A stretch of DNA of 11,966 bases from an uncultured Porphyromonadaceae bacterium (lineage in GTDB: Bacteria; Bacteroidota; Bacteroidia; Bacteroidales; Muribaculaceae). Made by a program: the position numbers and the translations under genes. How positions within the stretch are numbered: the stretch's first letter is position 1; the number at the start of each line of letters is the position of its first letter. Positions 1-5,955 of the stretch are shown piece after piece. A model generated the notes under the pieces. The model saw nothing but the letters and a program-made list of their open reading frames with translations, was not told the origin of the DNA and ran no database searches. The stretch is from the NCBI GenBank assembly GCA_900548705.1, contig URLF01000078.1, positions 1 through 11,966 on the forward strand. The letters are read 5' to 3'.

Positions 1-143
1 GGCACATTCAGAACGATGTTTCGGGAAAATTTAGTCTGGAGTTTGACGCTTCGGGGAAGCACTTCGGAATAAGCGGGAATAAGCAGGACATCATCAAAAG
101 TGAGACCGTCCATAGCTACCCTGTCTGCAATAAATGACGACAT
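1..143 (-). CDS. guaB: IMP dehydrogenase, N-terminal part (runs off left edge)
   Basis: Reading the minus strand from the ATG at 143-141 gives 47 codons that continue past the window edge. Residues 11-30 (MDGLTFDDVLLIPAYSEVLP) match the very conserved N-terminus of bacterial IMP dehydrogenase, followed by the usual 'TKFSRNI.LNV' stretch. The family oxidises IMP to XMP with NAD+, the committed step of GMP synthesis, in the cytoplasm. Only the start of the TIM barrel is visible; the CBS domains and the catalytic cysteine loop lie outside. The ATG at 143 fits the family, which has about ten residues before 'DGLTFDDVLL'. The gene is divergent from the LptF/LptG-family permease, and a TACCTTTG box lies about 46 bp upstream of its start. 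The plus strand is also open here in the mirror frame, but that reading resembles nothing I know. Identification is by recognition of the motif. Confidence 0.93.
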   Translation of the reverse strand, partial: MSSFIADRVAMDGLTFDDVLLIPAYSEVLPRSVKLQTKFSRNIVLNV

Positions 144-188
144 ATATTAAAACCTTAAAACGTTTTTTCGTTCGTATAATATTGCCTG

Positions 189-196
189 CAAAGGTA
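189..196 (-). promoter_or_regulatory. Bacteroidetes-type -7 box for guaB
   Basis: On the minus strand this reads TACCTTTG followed by C, a perfect TAnnTTTG -7 element of the Bacteroidetes primary sigma factor. A TTTTG lies 12 nt upstream across an A-rich spacer, which is closer than the usual 19-21 nt for the -33 TTTG. The inferred 5' leader to the ATG at 143 is about 40 nt and ends in the AT-rich run TTTTAATAT, with no strong Shine-Dalgarno. Confidence 0.6.
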
Positions 197-311
197 CGCA
201 TTTTTTCTCAAAACCCATATCTCCTCGAAGCGAAAACGTCACAAAATCCTGAAAAAAATCCGCAGCCCGGAGTTTTTTCCATCACGGGCCGGGAGTTGGT
301 GGATAAAACTG

Positions 312-342
312 TTTCAGTTCCCGCCGATAATTCGTAACTTTG
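312..342 (+). promoter_or_regulatory. Promoter of the LptF/LptG-family permease and ribBA
   Basis: TTTC at 312-315 and TAACTTTG at 335-342 are 19 nt apart, which fits the -33/-7 spacing of Bacteroidetes promoters (the -33 differs by one base from TTTG). The -7 box ends only 4 nt before the ATG at 347. The transcript would therefore be leaderless or nearly so, unless another start is used. The rest of the spacer between the divergent starts (144-311) shows only the guaB -7 box. Confidence 0.6.
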
Positions 343-346
343 CGGC

Positions 347-2161
347 ATGTTTAAGATAAAGCGTCTATACCTGTATATGCTGCAGAGCTATGTGCCTCTG
401 CTGCTGATGACGTTTTTCATCTGCCTGTTCATAGTGCTGATGCAGTTTCTGTGGCGCTACATCGACGACCTTGTAGGCAAAGGGCTGACAATCGATGTCA
501 TAGGGGAGCTGTTTTTCTACGCGGCTCTGACAATGGTCCCGATGGCCCTACCGCTGGCGATACTGCTCGCGTCGCTGATGATATTCGGCAACCTCGGTGA
601 AAAATTCGAGCTTACGGCGATGAAAGCCTCCGGCATCTCGCTGCTGAAAGTCATGAGCCCGCTGATTGTGCTTATCTCCTTCGTGGCGGTGGGCGCGTTC
701 TTCTTCCAGAACAACGTGCTGCCAATCGCGCAGACCAAGATGTGGACTCTCCTCTACTCCATGCGCCAGAAATCCCCCGAACTTGAAATCCCCGAAGGGG
801 TGTTCTATTCCCAGATTCCCGGTTACAACTTCTATGTCGAGAGCAAAGACCGCGAGAGCGGCACGCTCTACAATATGATGATATACGATGTGTCGCGCGG
901 ATTTGACAATGCCCGTGTGATACTCGCCGATTCAGGCCATCTGAAATCGGCTGACGACAAAATCCACCTGTTCCTACAGCTTTACAACGGCGAACAGTTC
1001 GAGAACCTGCGCGAGAGCCAGGGTAATGTCAACCAGGGCAACCAGCCCTACCGCCGCGAGCATTTCGACCTGAAGGAGATTCTGCTGGCATTCGACGCCA
1101 ACTTCAACCGTATGGATGAGTCGGGGATGCGAAACCAGTATGTCGGCAAAAACATGCGCGAGCTGCAGGCCACCATCGACTCGGTAGGCCAGAGGGTAGA
1201 CTCCATAGGCAACATCTATGCCCGCGAAATCAGCGAAGTTCCCTATGTCAGGGTTTCCGGTCAGATTGAGGAGAAACGCGGTGACACTATAGTCAGGATT
1301 CCACGTCCGGCAGTGGCGATGACCACCCCTATAGACATTGACTCCCTGTTCTACAAGGAGAATCCGACCAAATCCCGCTCTTACCTGACAATGGCCCTCA
1401 ACCGCGCCAACTCGATTCGCCAGGAATATGAGTTCAAGAGCTATGTGATGGATGAAGACCGCACCACCATCCGCCGCCACGGAATCGAGATGCACAAGAA
1501 ATTCACCCTCTCGTTCGCCTGCCTGGTGTTCTTCTTCATCGGCGCACCTCTCGGGGCGATTATCCGCAAGGGTGGTATCGGAACCCCGCTCGTGATTTCA
1601 GTGTTCCTCTTCATCTTCTATTACATCATCGACAACACAGGCTACAAATTCGCCCGTGACGGCGTGCTGCCCGTGTGGGAAGGGATATGGCTCAGCTCAT
1701 TCGTGCTGCTCCCTCTCGGTGTATTCCTGACATACAAGGCGATGAGAGACTCAGCGGTGCTGAACATCGATGCCTACAAGAACTTCTTCCGCCGCCTGCG
1801 CGGCACCCAGAAACGTGAGCTTGAGGTGAAGGAATACGCGATGGAGGATGTCACCCCCGCCGAGGCCCTCGAAAGGCTCGAACCGCTGCTCCAGTCCTGC
1901 CACAGTCTCGCCGAAAGCTACTCACATCTCCCCTTCTGGAAGCGATGGTCATATATCGTGTTGCGCCACAAAGGCTTCGACGCCCTCCAGGCCAAGATGA
2001 ACGAGACCATCGATTTCATTTCAAACTCGAAGAACCCGAAAGCCATCAGGCTCATCAATTGTTACCCATACAAGGTCAGCCCCCGCAATCTCTCCCAGGT
2101 GACCAATACCACACGCGAGCTGGTTGACCTCTGTCACCAAATCCAACAACAACCACGATGA
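347..2161 (+). CDS. LptF/LptG family lipopolysaccharide-export permease
   Basis: This 604-residue inner-membrane protein belongs to the YjgP/YjgQ family. These proteins pair with the LptB ATPase and pass lipopolysaccharide from the inner membrane towards the LptC/LptA bridge. Six hydrophobic segments are visible: about 14-36, 53-81 and 104-124, then 387-406, 411-429 and 445-466. Between the two triplets is a long periplasmic region (about 125-385), the expected beta-jellyroll plus an extra charged stretch around 220-370. Residues 467-604 form a soluble, mostly helical cytoplasmic tail that the shorter proteobacterial LptF/LptG lack; long versions seem usual in Bacteroidetes as I recall them. 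The start at 347 fits family N-termini, which have a short basic segment before TM1. The stop overlaps the ribBA start (ATGA), so translation is probably coupled. I cannot decide between LptF and LptG from this sequence. Confidence 0.9.
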   Translation: MFKIKRLYLYMLQSYVPLLLMTFFICLFIVLMQFLWRYIDDLVGKGLTIDVIGELFFYAALTMVPMALPLAILLASLMIFGNLGEKFELTAMKASGISLLKVMSPLIVLISFVAVGAFFFQNNVLPIAQTKMWTLLYSMRQKSPELEIPEGVFYSQIPGYNFYVESKDRESGTLYNMMIYDVSRGFDNARVILADSGHLKSADDKIHLFLQLYNGEQFENLRESQGNVNQGNQPYRREHFDLKEILLAFDANFNRMDESGMRNQYVGKNMRELQATIDSVGQRVDSIGNIYAREISEVPYVRVSGQIEEKRGDTIVRIPRPAVAMTTPIDIDSLFYKENPTKSRSYLTMALNRANSIRQEYEFKSYVMDEDRTTIRRHGIEMHKKFTLSFACLVFFFIGAPLGAIIRKGGIGTPLVISVFLFIFYYIIDNTGYKFARDGVLPVWEGIWLSSFVLLPLGVFLTYKAMRDSAVLNIDAYKNFFRRLRGTQKRELEVKEYAMEDVTPAEALERLEPLLQSCHSLAESYSHLPFWKRWSYIVLRHKGFDALQAKMNETIDFISNSKNPKAIRLINCYPYKVSPRNLSQVTNTTRELVDLCHQIQQQPR

Positions 2162-3378
2162 ACGCTGACAAAATCAAACTTGACTCTATCGAAGACGCCC
2201 TCCACGATTTCAGGGAAGGCAAGATGATAATAGTGGTCGATGACGAAGACCGCGAGAATGAGGGTGACATCATCGTCGCCGCAGAGAAAATCACACCCGA
2301 GCAGGTCAATTTCATGCTCAAGAATGCCCGTGGTGTGCTTTGCGCTCCTCTGACCATCTCGCGATGCAAAGAGCTGGGTCTCGCACCGCAGACCAATGAC
2401 AACACCTCTGTCCTCGGCACACCCTTCACCATCACCGTCGACAAACTCGAAGGATGCTCCACCGGAGTTTCCATCCATGACCGCTGCGCCACCATCCACG
2501 CCCTGGCCGATCCCGCGTCGAAGCCTGAGACATTCGGCCGCCCGGGTCATATCAATCCTCTCTATGCCCAGGATGCTGGTGTGCTGCGCCGAAGCGGCCA
2601 TACCGAGGCTGCTGTCGACCTCGCTCGTCTTGCCGGACTGCAACCCGCCGCGGCCCTTATGGAGATAATGAGCGACGACGGTTCCATGGCGCGTTTACCT
2701 GAATTGCGCCGACGCGCCGACGAATGGGGAATGAAGCTTATCTCCATCCGTGACCTCATCGCCTATCGCCTGCGCCTCGAATCTTTGGTTGAGAAAGGGG
2801 AAGAGGTACATCTCCCCACAGCCTACGGTGATTTCCGTCTGATACCGTTCCGCCAGAAAAGTAATGGCCTGGAGCATATCGCGATAATCAAAGGGGATGT
2901 CAGAACCGACGACCCGGTGCTTGTGCGCGTCCACTCATCCTGCGCAACCGGCGACATCTTCGGTTCCCTGCGCTGTGACTGCGGCGAACAGCTTCACCAG
3001 GCTCTCCGGATGATTGACAAGGAAGGTCGCGGAGCCGTGATTTACCTCCTCCAGGAGGGTCGAGGAATCGGCCTGATGGATAAAATCAAAGCCTACAAGC
3101 TCCAGGAACAGGGAATGGACACTGTGGATGCCAACCTCCACCTGGGCCATAAGGCTGACGAGCGCGATTACGGCGTGGGAGCGCAGATTCTCCACGAACT
3201 TGGCATCAAGAAGATGCGTCTCATCACCAACAATCCGGTAAAACGTGTCGGACTGGAAGGCTACGGTCTGGAGGTGGTGGAGAACATCCCCATCGAAATC
3301 GCCCCCAACGAATATGACCGTTTCTATCTCTCGACCAAGAAGCACCGTATGGACCATACCCTCCACAACGTCGATTGA
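2158..3378 (+). CDS. ribBA: Bifunctional 3,4-dihydroxy-2-butanone-4-phosphate synthase / GTP cyclohydrolase II
   Basis: RibBA supplies both precursors of riboflavin. The N-terminal RibB domain (about 1-205) makes dihydroxybutanone phosphate from ribulose 5-phosphate. The C-terminal RibA domain (about 210-400) opens GTP to a diaminopyrimidine. RibB signatures are DDEDRENEGD (28-37), 'RPGHINPL' (128-135) and 'RRSGHTEAAVDLARLAGL' (144-161), holding the acidic and histidine metal ligands. RibA shows the zinc cysteines C262, C273 and C275 in 'SSCATGDIFGSLRCDCGEQL', then 'QEGRGIGL' (299-306), 'DERDYGVGAQIL' (334-345) and 'TNNPVKR' (357-363). Both halves look catalytically intact, and 406 residues is normal for the fusion. 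Its ATG overlaps the permease stop by 4 nt, so it probably depends on the promoter at 312-342. No FMN riboswitch is visible upstream. A strong hairpin follows 25 nt after the stop. Confidence 0.97.
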   Translation: MNADKIKLDSIEDALHDFREGKMIIVVDDEDRENEGDIIVAAEKITPEQVNFMLKNARGVLCAPLTISRCKELGLAPQTNDNTSVLGTPFTITVDKLEGCSTGVSIHDRCATIHALADPASKPETFGRPGHINPLYAQDAGVLRRSGHTEAAVDLARLAGLQPAAALMEIMSDDGSMARLPELRRRADEWGMKLISIRDLIAYRLRLESLVEKGEEVHLPTAYGDFRLIPFRQKSNGLEHIAIIKGDVRTDDPVLVRVHSSCATGDIFGSLRCDCGEQLHQALRMIDKEGRGAVIYLLQEGRGIGLMDKIKAYKLQEQGMDTVDANLHLGHKADERDYGVGAQILHELGIKKMRLITNNPVKRVGLEGYGLEVVENIPIEIAPNEYDRFYLSTKKHRMDHTLHNVD

Positions 3379-3403
3379 TTCCTGAGGGCTTCCCAATGCT
3401 TTA

Positions 3404-3452
3404 CAATATGAAAGAGGGGACATCGCTGAGCGATGTCCCCTCTTTCATATTG
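3404..3452. terminator. Perfect 23-bp bidirectional terminator hairpin
   Basis: The arms 3404-3426 and 3430-3452 are exact reverse complements around a 3-nt loop (TGA). The core is GC-rich (GAGGGGACATCGC), and the outer part pairs an A-rich left arm with a T-rich right arm (CTTTCATATTG). The stem therefore ends in a U-rich stretch whichever way it is transcribed. It lies between the convergent ribBA (ends 3378) and acetyltransferase (ends 3470) genes, as expected of a shared terminator. Confidence 0.9.
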
Positions 3453-3469
3453 CGCTTATCTAAGCTAAG

Positions 3470-4027
3470 TCAGAAATAATTGTCAGTGGAGGGGTCGAAG
3501 GTCCGCAGCACCTTGGCCGGATTGCCTGCCACGATGGTATTGGGAGCGACATCGCGGGTGACCACCGAAGCGGCTCCCACAACAGCATTCTCCCCAATCG
3601 TCACACCGGGAAGGATTGTCGCGCCCGCACCAATCCACGCACCTTTGCACAACTTCACCGGAGCGAGGGTTATCACCTCGCGGTCGCGAAGATCATGGTT
3701 GTTTGACAGAATCTGGACATTGGCGGCCAACTGGACATTGTCCTCGATGGTTATGCCCCCTGAACCCATCAGGAGAATGCCATCCATTATAAAGACATTC
3801 TTACCGATTGATATGCGGCTTGCGCCCACCACTGTCAGCGGAGGCATCATGTAGCTTCCCTCCCCTATGTTGCCATAGAAAAGTTCCTTGACGAGATTGT
3901 TGTATTCATCGCCGAGAGGCATAGTCTGTTTGAGTCTGAAACATAGCTGGCGGTTGCGCAGGGTCTCGTTGGCATGGTCGATGTCTGTACGCAGGTCTAT
4001 GCGTCCCGCCTCATTTGATTTTGACAT
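3470..4027 (-). CDS. Hexapeptide-repeat sugar O-acetyltransferase (Maa/LacA/NodL type)
   Basis: This 185-residue protein belongs to the left-handed beta-helix acyltransferases that move acetyl from acetyl-CoA to a sugar hydroxyl. An N-terminal maltose-acetyltransferase-like helical segment (about 20-60) precedes hexapeptide repeats from about 68 to 167, such as 'ISIGKNVFI', 'ITIEDNVQL', 'WIGAGATILPGVTIGENAVV'. His111 in 'SNNHDL' is in the position of the catalytic histidine. The repeats end in 'VVTRDVAPNTIVAGNPAKVLR', the family's CoA-side signature. The acceptor sugar cannot be read from the sequence, and members of this family are often annotated generically. The start at 4027 is the first in-frame ATG before a complete N-terminal domain. 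No Shine-Dalgarno is visible; a small open frame ends at the start codon (TAATG). The gene lies 148 bp downstream of gpmI on the same strand and ends at the shared hairpin. Confidence 0.88.
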   Translation of the reverse strand: MSKSNEAGRIDLRTDIDHANETLRNRQLCFRLKQTMPLGDEYNNLVKELFYGNIGEGSYMMPPLTVVGASRISIGKNVFIMDGILLMGSGGITIEDNVQLAANVQILSNNHDLRDREVITLAPVKLCKGAWIGAGATILPGVTIGENAVVGAASVVTRDVAPNTIVAGNPAKVLRTFDPSTDNYF

Positions 4028-4175
4028 TATGGATGAATTTTGTTGTTAAACACAAGAGTTTCAAGAAGCATCGGAATCTGTGGCACATAGCCACTCTCCT
4101 CAAACCTCTCGAAACTCTTATGGAATATCTACATAAATATACGGTAGATTCGTGAAAGCGTGGTCAGACCCGGTT
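4027..4175 (-). promoter_or_regulatory. Structured leader between gpmI and the acetyltransferase
   Basis: On the minus strand this spacer holds several possible structures. A hairpin just after the gpmI stop pairs 4144-4151 with 4123-4132 (8 bp with a 2-nt bulge) and could end or slow gpmI transcription. Further down, 4111-4119 and 4054-4062 form an exact 9-bp inverted repeat (GAAACTCTT / AAGAGTTTC on the plus strand) that encloses a small GTGGC/GCCAC hairpin. An ATG at 4071-4069 opens a 14-codon frame whose TAA overlaps the acetyltransferase ATG. No TAnnTTTG box is visible here. Confidence 0.35.
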
Positions 4176-5693
4176 TCAACCCTCGATGAGGTTGTGGCCG
4201 GTCATCTCTTTGGGCTGGGGAATGCCCATGATATGCAGGATTGTCGGGGCGACGTCGGCCAGGATACCGTTCTCCACCTTAGCGTTCTTGTCGTCGGTCA
4301 CATAGACACAGGGGACAGGATTCAGAGAGTGGGCGGTGTTGGGGGTACCGTCAGGGTTCTCGGCATTGTCGGCATTACCGTGGTCGGCGATGATGATTAC
4401 CTCATAGCCATTTTTCTTGGCGGCCTCGACAACCTCCTCTACACATTTGTCGACAGCCTCGACAGCCTTCTGGATGGCGGGATACACACCGGTATGGCCT
4501 ACCATGTCGCCGTTGGCGAAGTTGACAACGATGAAGTCATACTTCTCGGTGTTGATGGCGTCGCGGAGCTTGTCGGCCACTTCGGGAGCTGACATCTCAG
4601 GCTTAAGGTCATATGTGGCGACCTTGGGGGAGGGAACGAGAATACGGTCCTCACCCTCGAACGGGGTTTCACGGCCACCGTTGAAGAAGAAGGTCACATG
4701 GGCATACTTCTCAGTCTCGGCTATATGAAGCTGCTTCTTGCCGATCGAAGCGAGGTATTCGCCTATCGTGTTGTCCACATTCTCCTTGGGGAACAGGATA
4801 TGCACACCCTTGAACGAAGCGTCATAGGGGGTCATACAATAATACTGGAGACCGGGGATGGTCTTCATGCCCTGCTCCGGCATGTCATGCTGGGTGAGGG
4901 CGATGGTGATTTCCTTGGCGCGGTCGTTGCGGTAGTTGAAGAAAATCACGGCGTCACCTTCCTTGATTGTGCCGTCTACGGTGGAGTTGTTGATAGGCTT
5001 GATGAACTCGTCGGTCACACCCTCGTCATAGCTTTCCTGCATAGCCTTCACCATATCAGTGGCCTGCTTTCCGGTGCCGTCGATGAGGAGGTCATAAGCA
5101 ACTTTCACACGGTCCCAGCGGTTGTCACGGTCCATGGCGTAGTAGCGGCCGATAATAGAGGCGATGACCGCACCGGTCTTCTCGCAATGCTCTGTAAGCT
5201 GCTCGATGAAGCCCTTGCCGGAACGGGGGTCGGTGTCACGGCCATCCATGAAGCAGTGGATGTAGACCTTTTCGAGACCATACTCCTTGGCGATATCACA
5301 CAGCGCAAGGATATGCTCGAAAGATGAATGCACACCGCCGGTAGAGGTGAGGCCCATGAAGTGCATGGCCTTGCCTGACTCCTTCGCGTAGGAGAACGCG
5401 CTCTTGATTTCAGGATTCTCAAGAATCGAACCGCTCTGGATGGCCTTGTTGATTTTCACCAGGTCCTGGTAGAGGACACGGCCTGCGCCGATATTGAGGT
5501 GGCCAACCTCGGAGTTGCCCATCTGACCGTCAGGCAGGCCGACATTCTCGCCGGAAGCCTGGAGTTCGGAATGGGGATAGGTCTTGACCAGATAATCCCA
5601 GTAAGGTGTGGGGGTGGAATAGATGGCATCGCTATGGGTATGGTTGCCGATACCCCAGCCATCGAGAATCATCAGTAATGCTTTGTGTGCCAT
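4176..5693 (-). CDS. gpmI: 2,3-bisphosphoglycerate-independent phosphoglycerate mutase
   Basis: This 505-residue enzyme interconverts 3- and 2-phosphoglycerate in glycolysis and gluconeogenesis, using two Mn2+ ions and a phosphoserine intermediate. It belongs to the alkaline phosphatase superfamily. The N-terminus 'LMILDGWGIG' carries metal ligand Asp11. Ser61 in 'MGNSEVGHLNIGAG' is the phosphorylated serine. Other family motifs are 'HCFMDGRDTDP', 'IGRYYAMDRDNRWDR', 'FFNYRNDRA', 'FFFNGG', 'VVNFANGDMVGHTG' and 'IIADHGNADN', which include the remaining metal ligands. Length and motif order are normal, so the gene looks intact. It lies downstream of fumarase on the same strand, separated by 262 bp holding a hairpin and a large inverted-repeat element that begins only about 10 bp from the ATG. 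No clear -7 box was found in that spacer, so its promoter is not identified. Confidence 0.97.
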   Translation of the reverse strand: MAHKALLMILDGWGIGNHTHSDAIYSTPTPYWDYLVKTYPHSELQASGENVGLPDGQMGNSEVGHLNIGAGRVLYQDLVKINKAIQSGSILENPEIKSAFSYAKESGKAMHFMGLTSTGGVHSSFEHILALCDIAKEYGLEKVYIHCFMDGRDTDPRSGKGFIEQLTEHCEKTGAVIASIIGRYYAMDRDNRWDRVKVAYDLLIDGTGKQATDMVKAMQESYDEGVTDEFIKPINNSTVDGTIKEGDAVIFFNYRNDRAKEITIALTQHDMPEQGMKTIPGLQYYCMTPYDASFKGVHILFPKENVDNTIGEYLASIGKKQLHIAETEKYAHVTFFFNGGRETPFEGEDRILVPSPKVATYDLKPEMSAPEVADKLRDAINTEKYDFIVVNFANGDMVGHTGVYPAIQKAVEAVDKCVEEVVEAAKKNGYEVIIIADHGNADNAENPDGTPNTAHSLNPVPCVYVTDDKNAKVENGILADVAPTILHIMGIPQPKEMTGHNLIEG

Positions 5694-5702
5694 TATTTCG
5701 AT

Positions 5703-5891
5703 TTTAAATAACTGGTCGAAATTATTTTAATGTTTATTCGAGTAAAATTTTTAGAAAATTTTTCTCGATGAAGAGGGAGTGTAGCGAGCTACACGACTGA
5801 TGAAGAGAGAAAAAGATTCAAAAATTTTGCCGAAGAAACATTGAAATAAAACGACCGGTTAATGTAAAATAATTTTGAACAGTTATTTAAA
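5703..5891. repeat. MITE-like long imperfect inverted repeat upstream of gpmI
   Basis: The outer ends are near-identical 27-bp inverted repeats: 5703-5729 against 5865-5891, 25 of 27 matching and beginning TTTAAATAACT. Inside, 5729-5740 pairs with 5831-5842 (one mismatch), 5744-5752 with 5820-5828 and 5759-5766 with 5807-5814. At the centre is GTGTAGC-GA-GCTACAC (5779-5794). The right arm carries about 22 extra bases (5843-5864) absent from the left. GATGAAGAG occurs twice in direct orientation beside the centre (5767-5775, 5799-5807). Flanking sequences TATTTCGATT (5694-5703) and TATTTCTGATT (5892-5902) could be a degraded target duplication. It is non-coding and AT-rich, and on the gpmI transcript it would fold into a large hairpin. 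It could be a miniature transposable element or an intergenic repeat family; copy number cannot be seen here. Confidence 0.6.
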
Positions 5892-5906
5892 TATTTCTGA
5901 TTCGAA

Positions 5907-5938
5907 ATTTGCGCCGGAAAGAGGTTCCCGGCGCAAAT
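5907..5938 (-). terminator. Probable fumarase terminator hairpin
   Basis: ATTTGCGCCGG (5907-5917) and CCGGCGCAAAT (5928-5938) form an exact 11-bp GC-rich stem with a 10-nt loop, 17 bp beyond the fumarase stop. The following minus-strand sequence is only modestly U-rich (TTTCGAATC), so termination may be partial and let some transcripts read into gpmI. Confidence 0.65.
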
Positions 5939-5955
5939 CATGAAATTAAGTCATT

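Noticed and set aside
134..337. 67-residue plus-strand open frame between guaB and the permease
   Set aside because: It lies across the divergent promoter region and overlaps the guaB start; its sequence is low-complexity Lys/Phe/Pro and resembles no protein family.
974..1495. 173-residue minus-strand open frame
   Set aside because: Antisense to the periplasmic domain of the permease; no family features and no start signals.
2158..2165. FMN riboswitch for ribBA
   Set aside because: There is no spacer between the permease and ribBA, and no conserved RFN-element segments are visible upstream of the operon.
2134..2643. 169-residue minus-strand open frame over the permease-ribBA junction
   Set aside because: It opposes two well-supported genes and matches nothing recognisable.
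4698..5327. 209-residue plus-strand open frame
   Set aside because: Antisense shadow of gpmI, whose catalytic motifs are intact on the other strand.
5767..5807. CRISPR-like direct repeats (GATGAAGAG twice)
   Set aside because: Only two 9-bp copies lie inside the larger inverted repeat; no regular spacers or cas genes.
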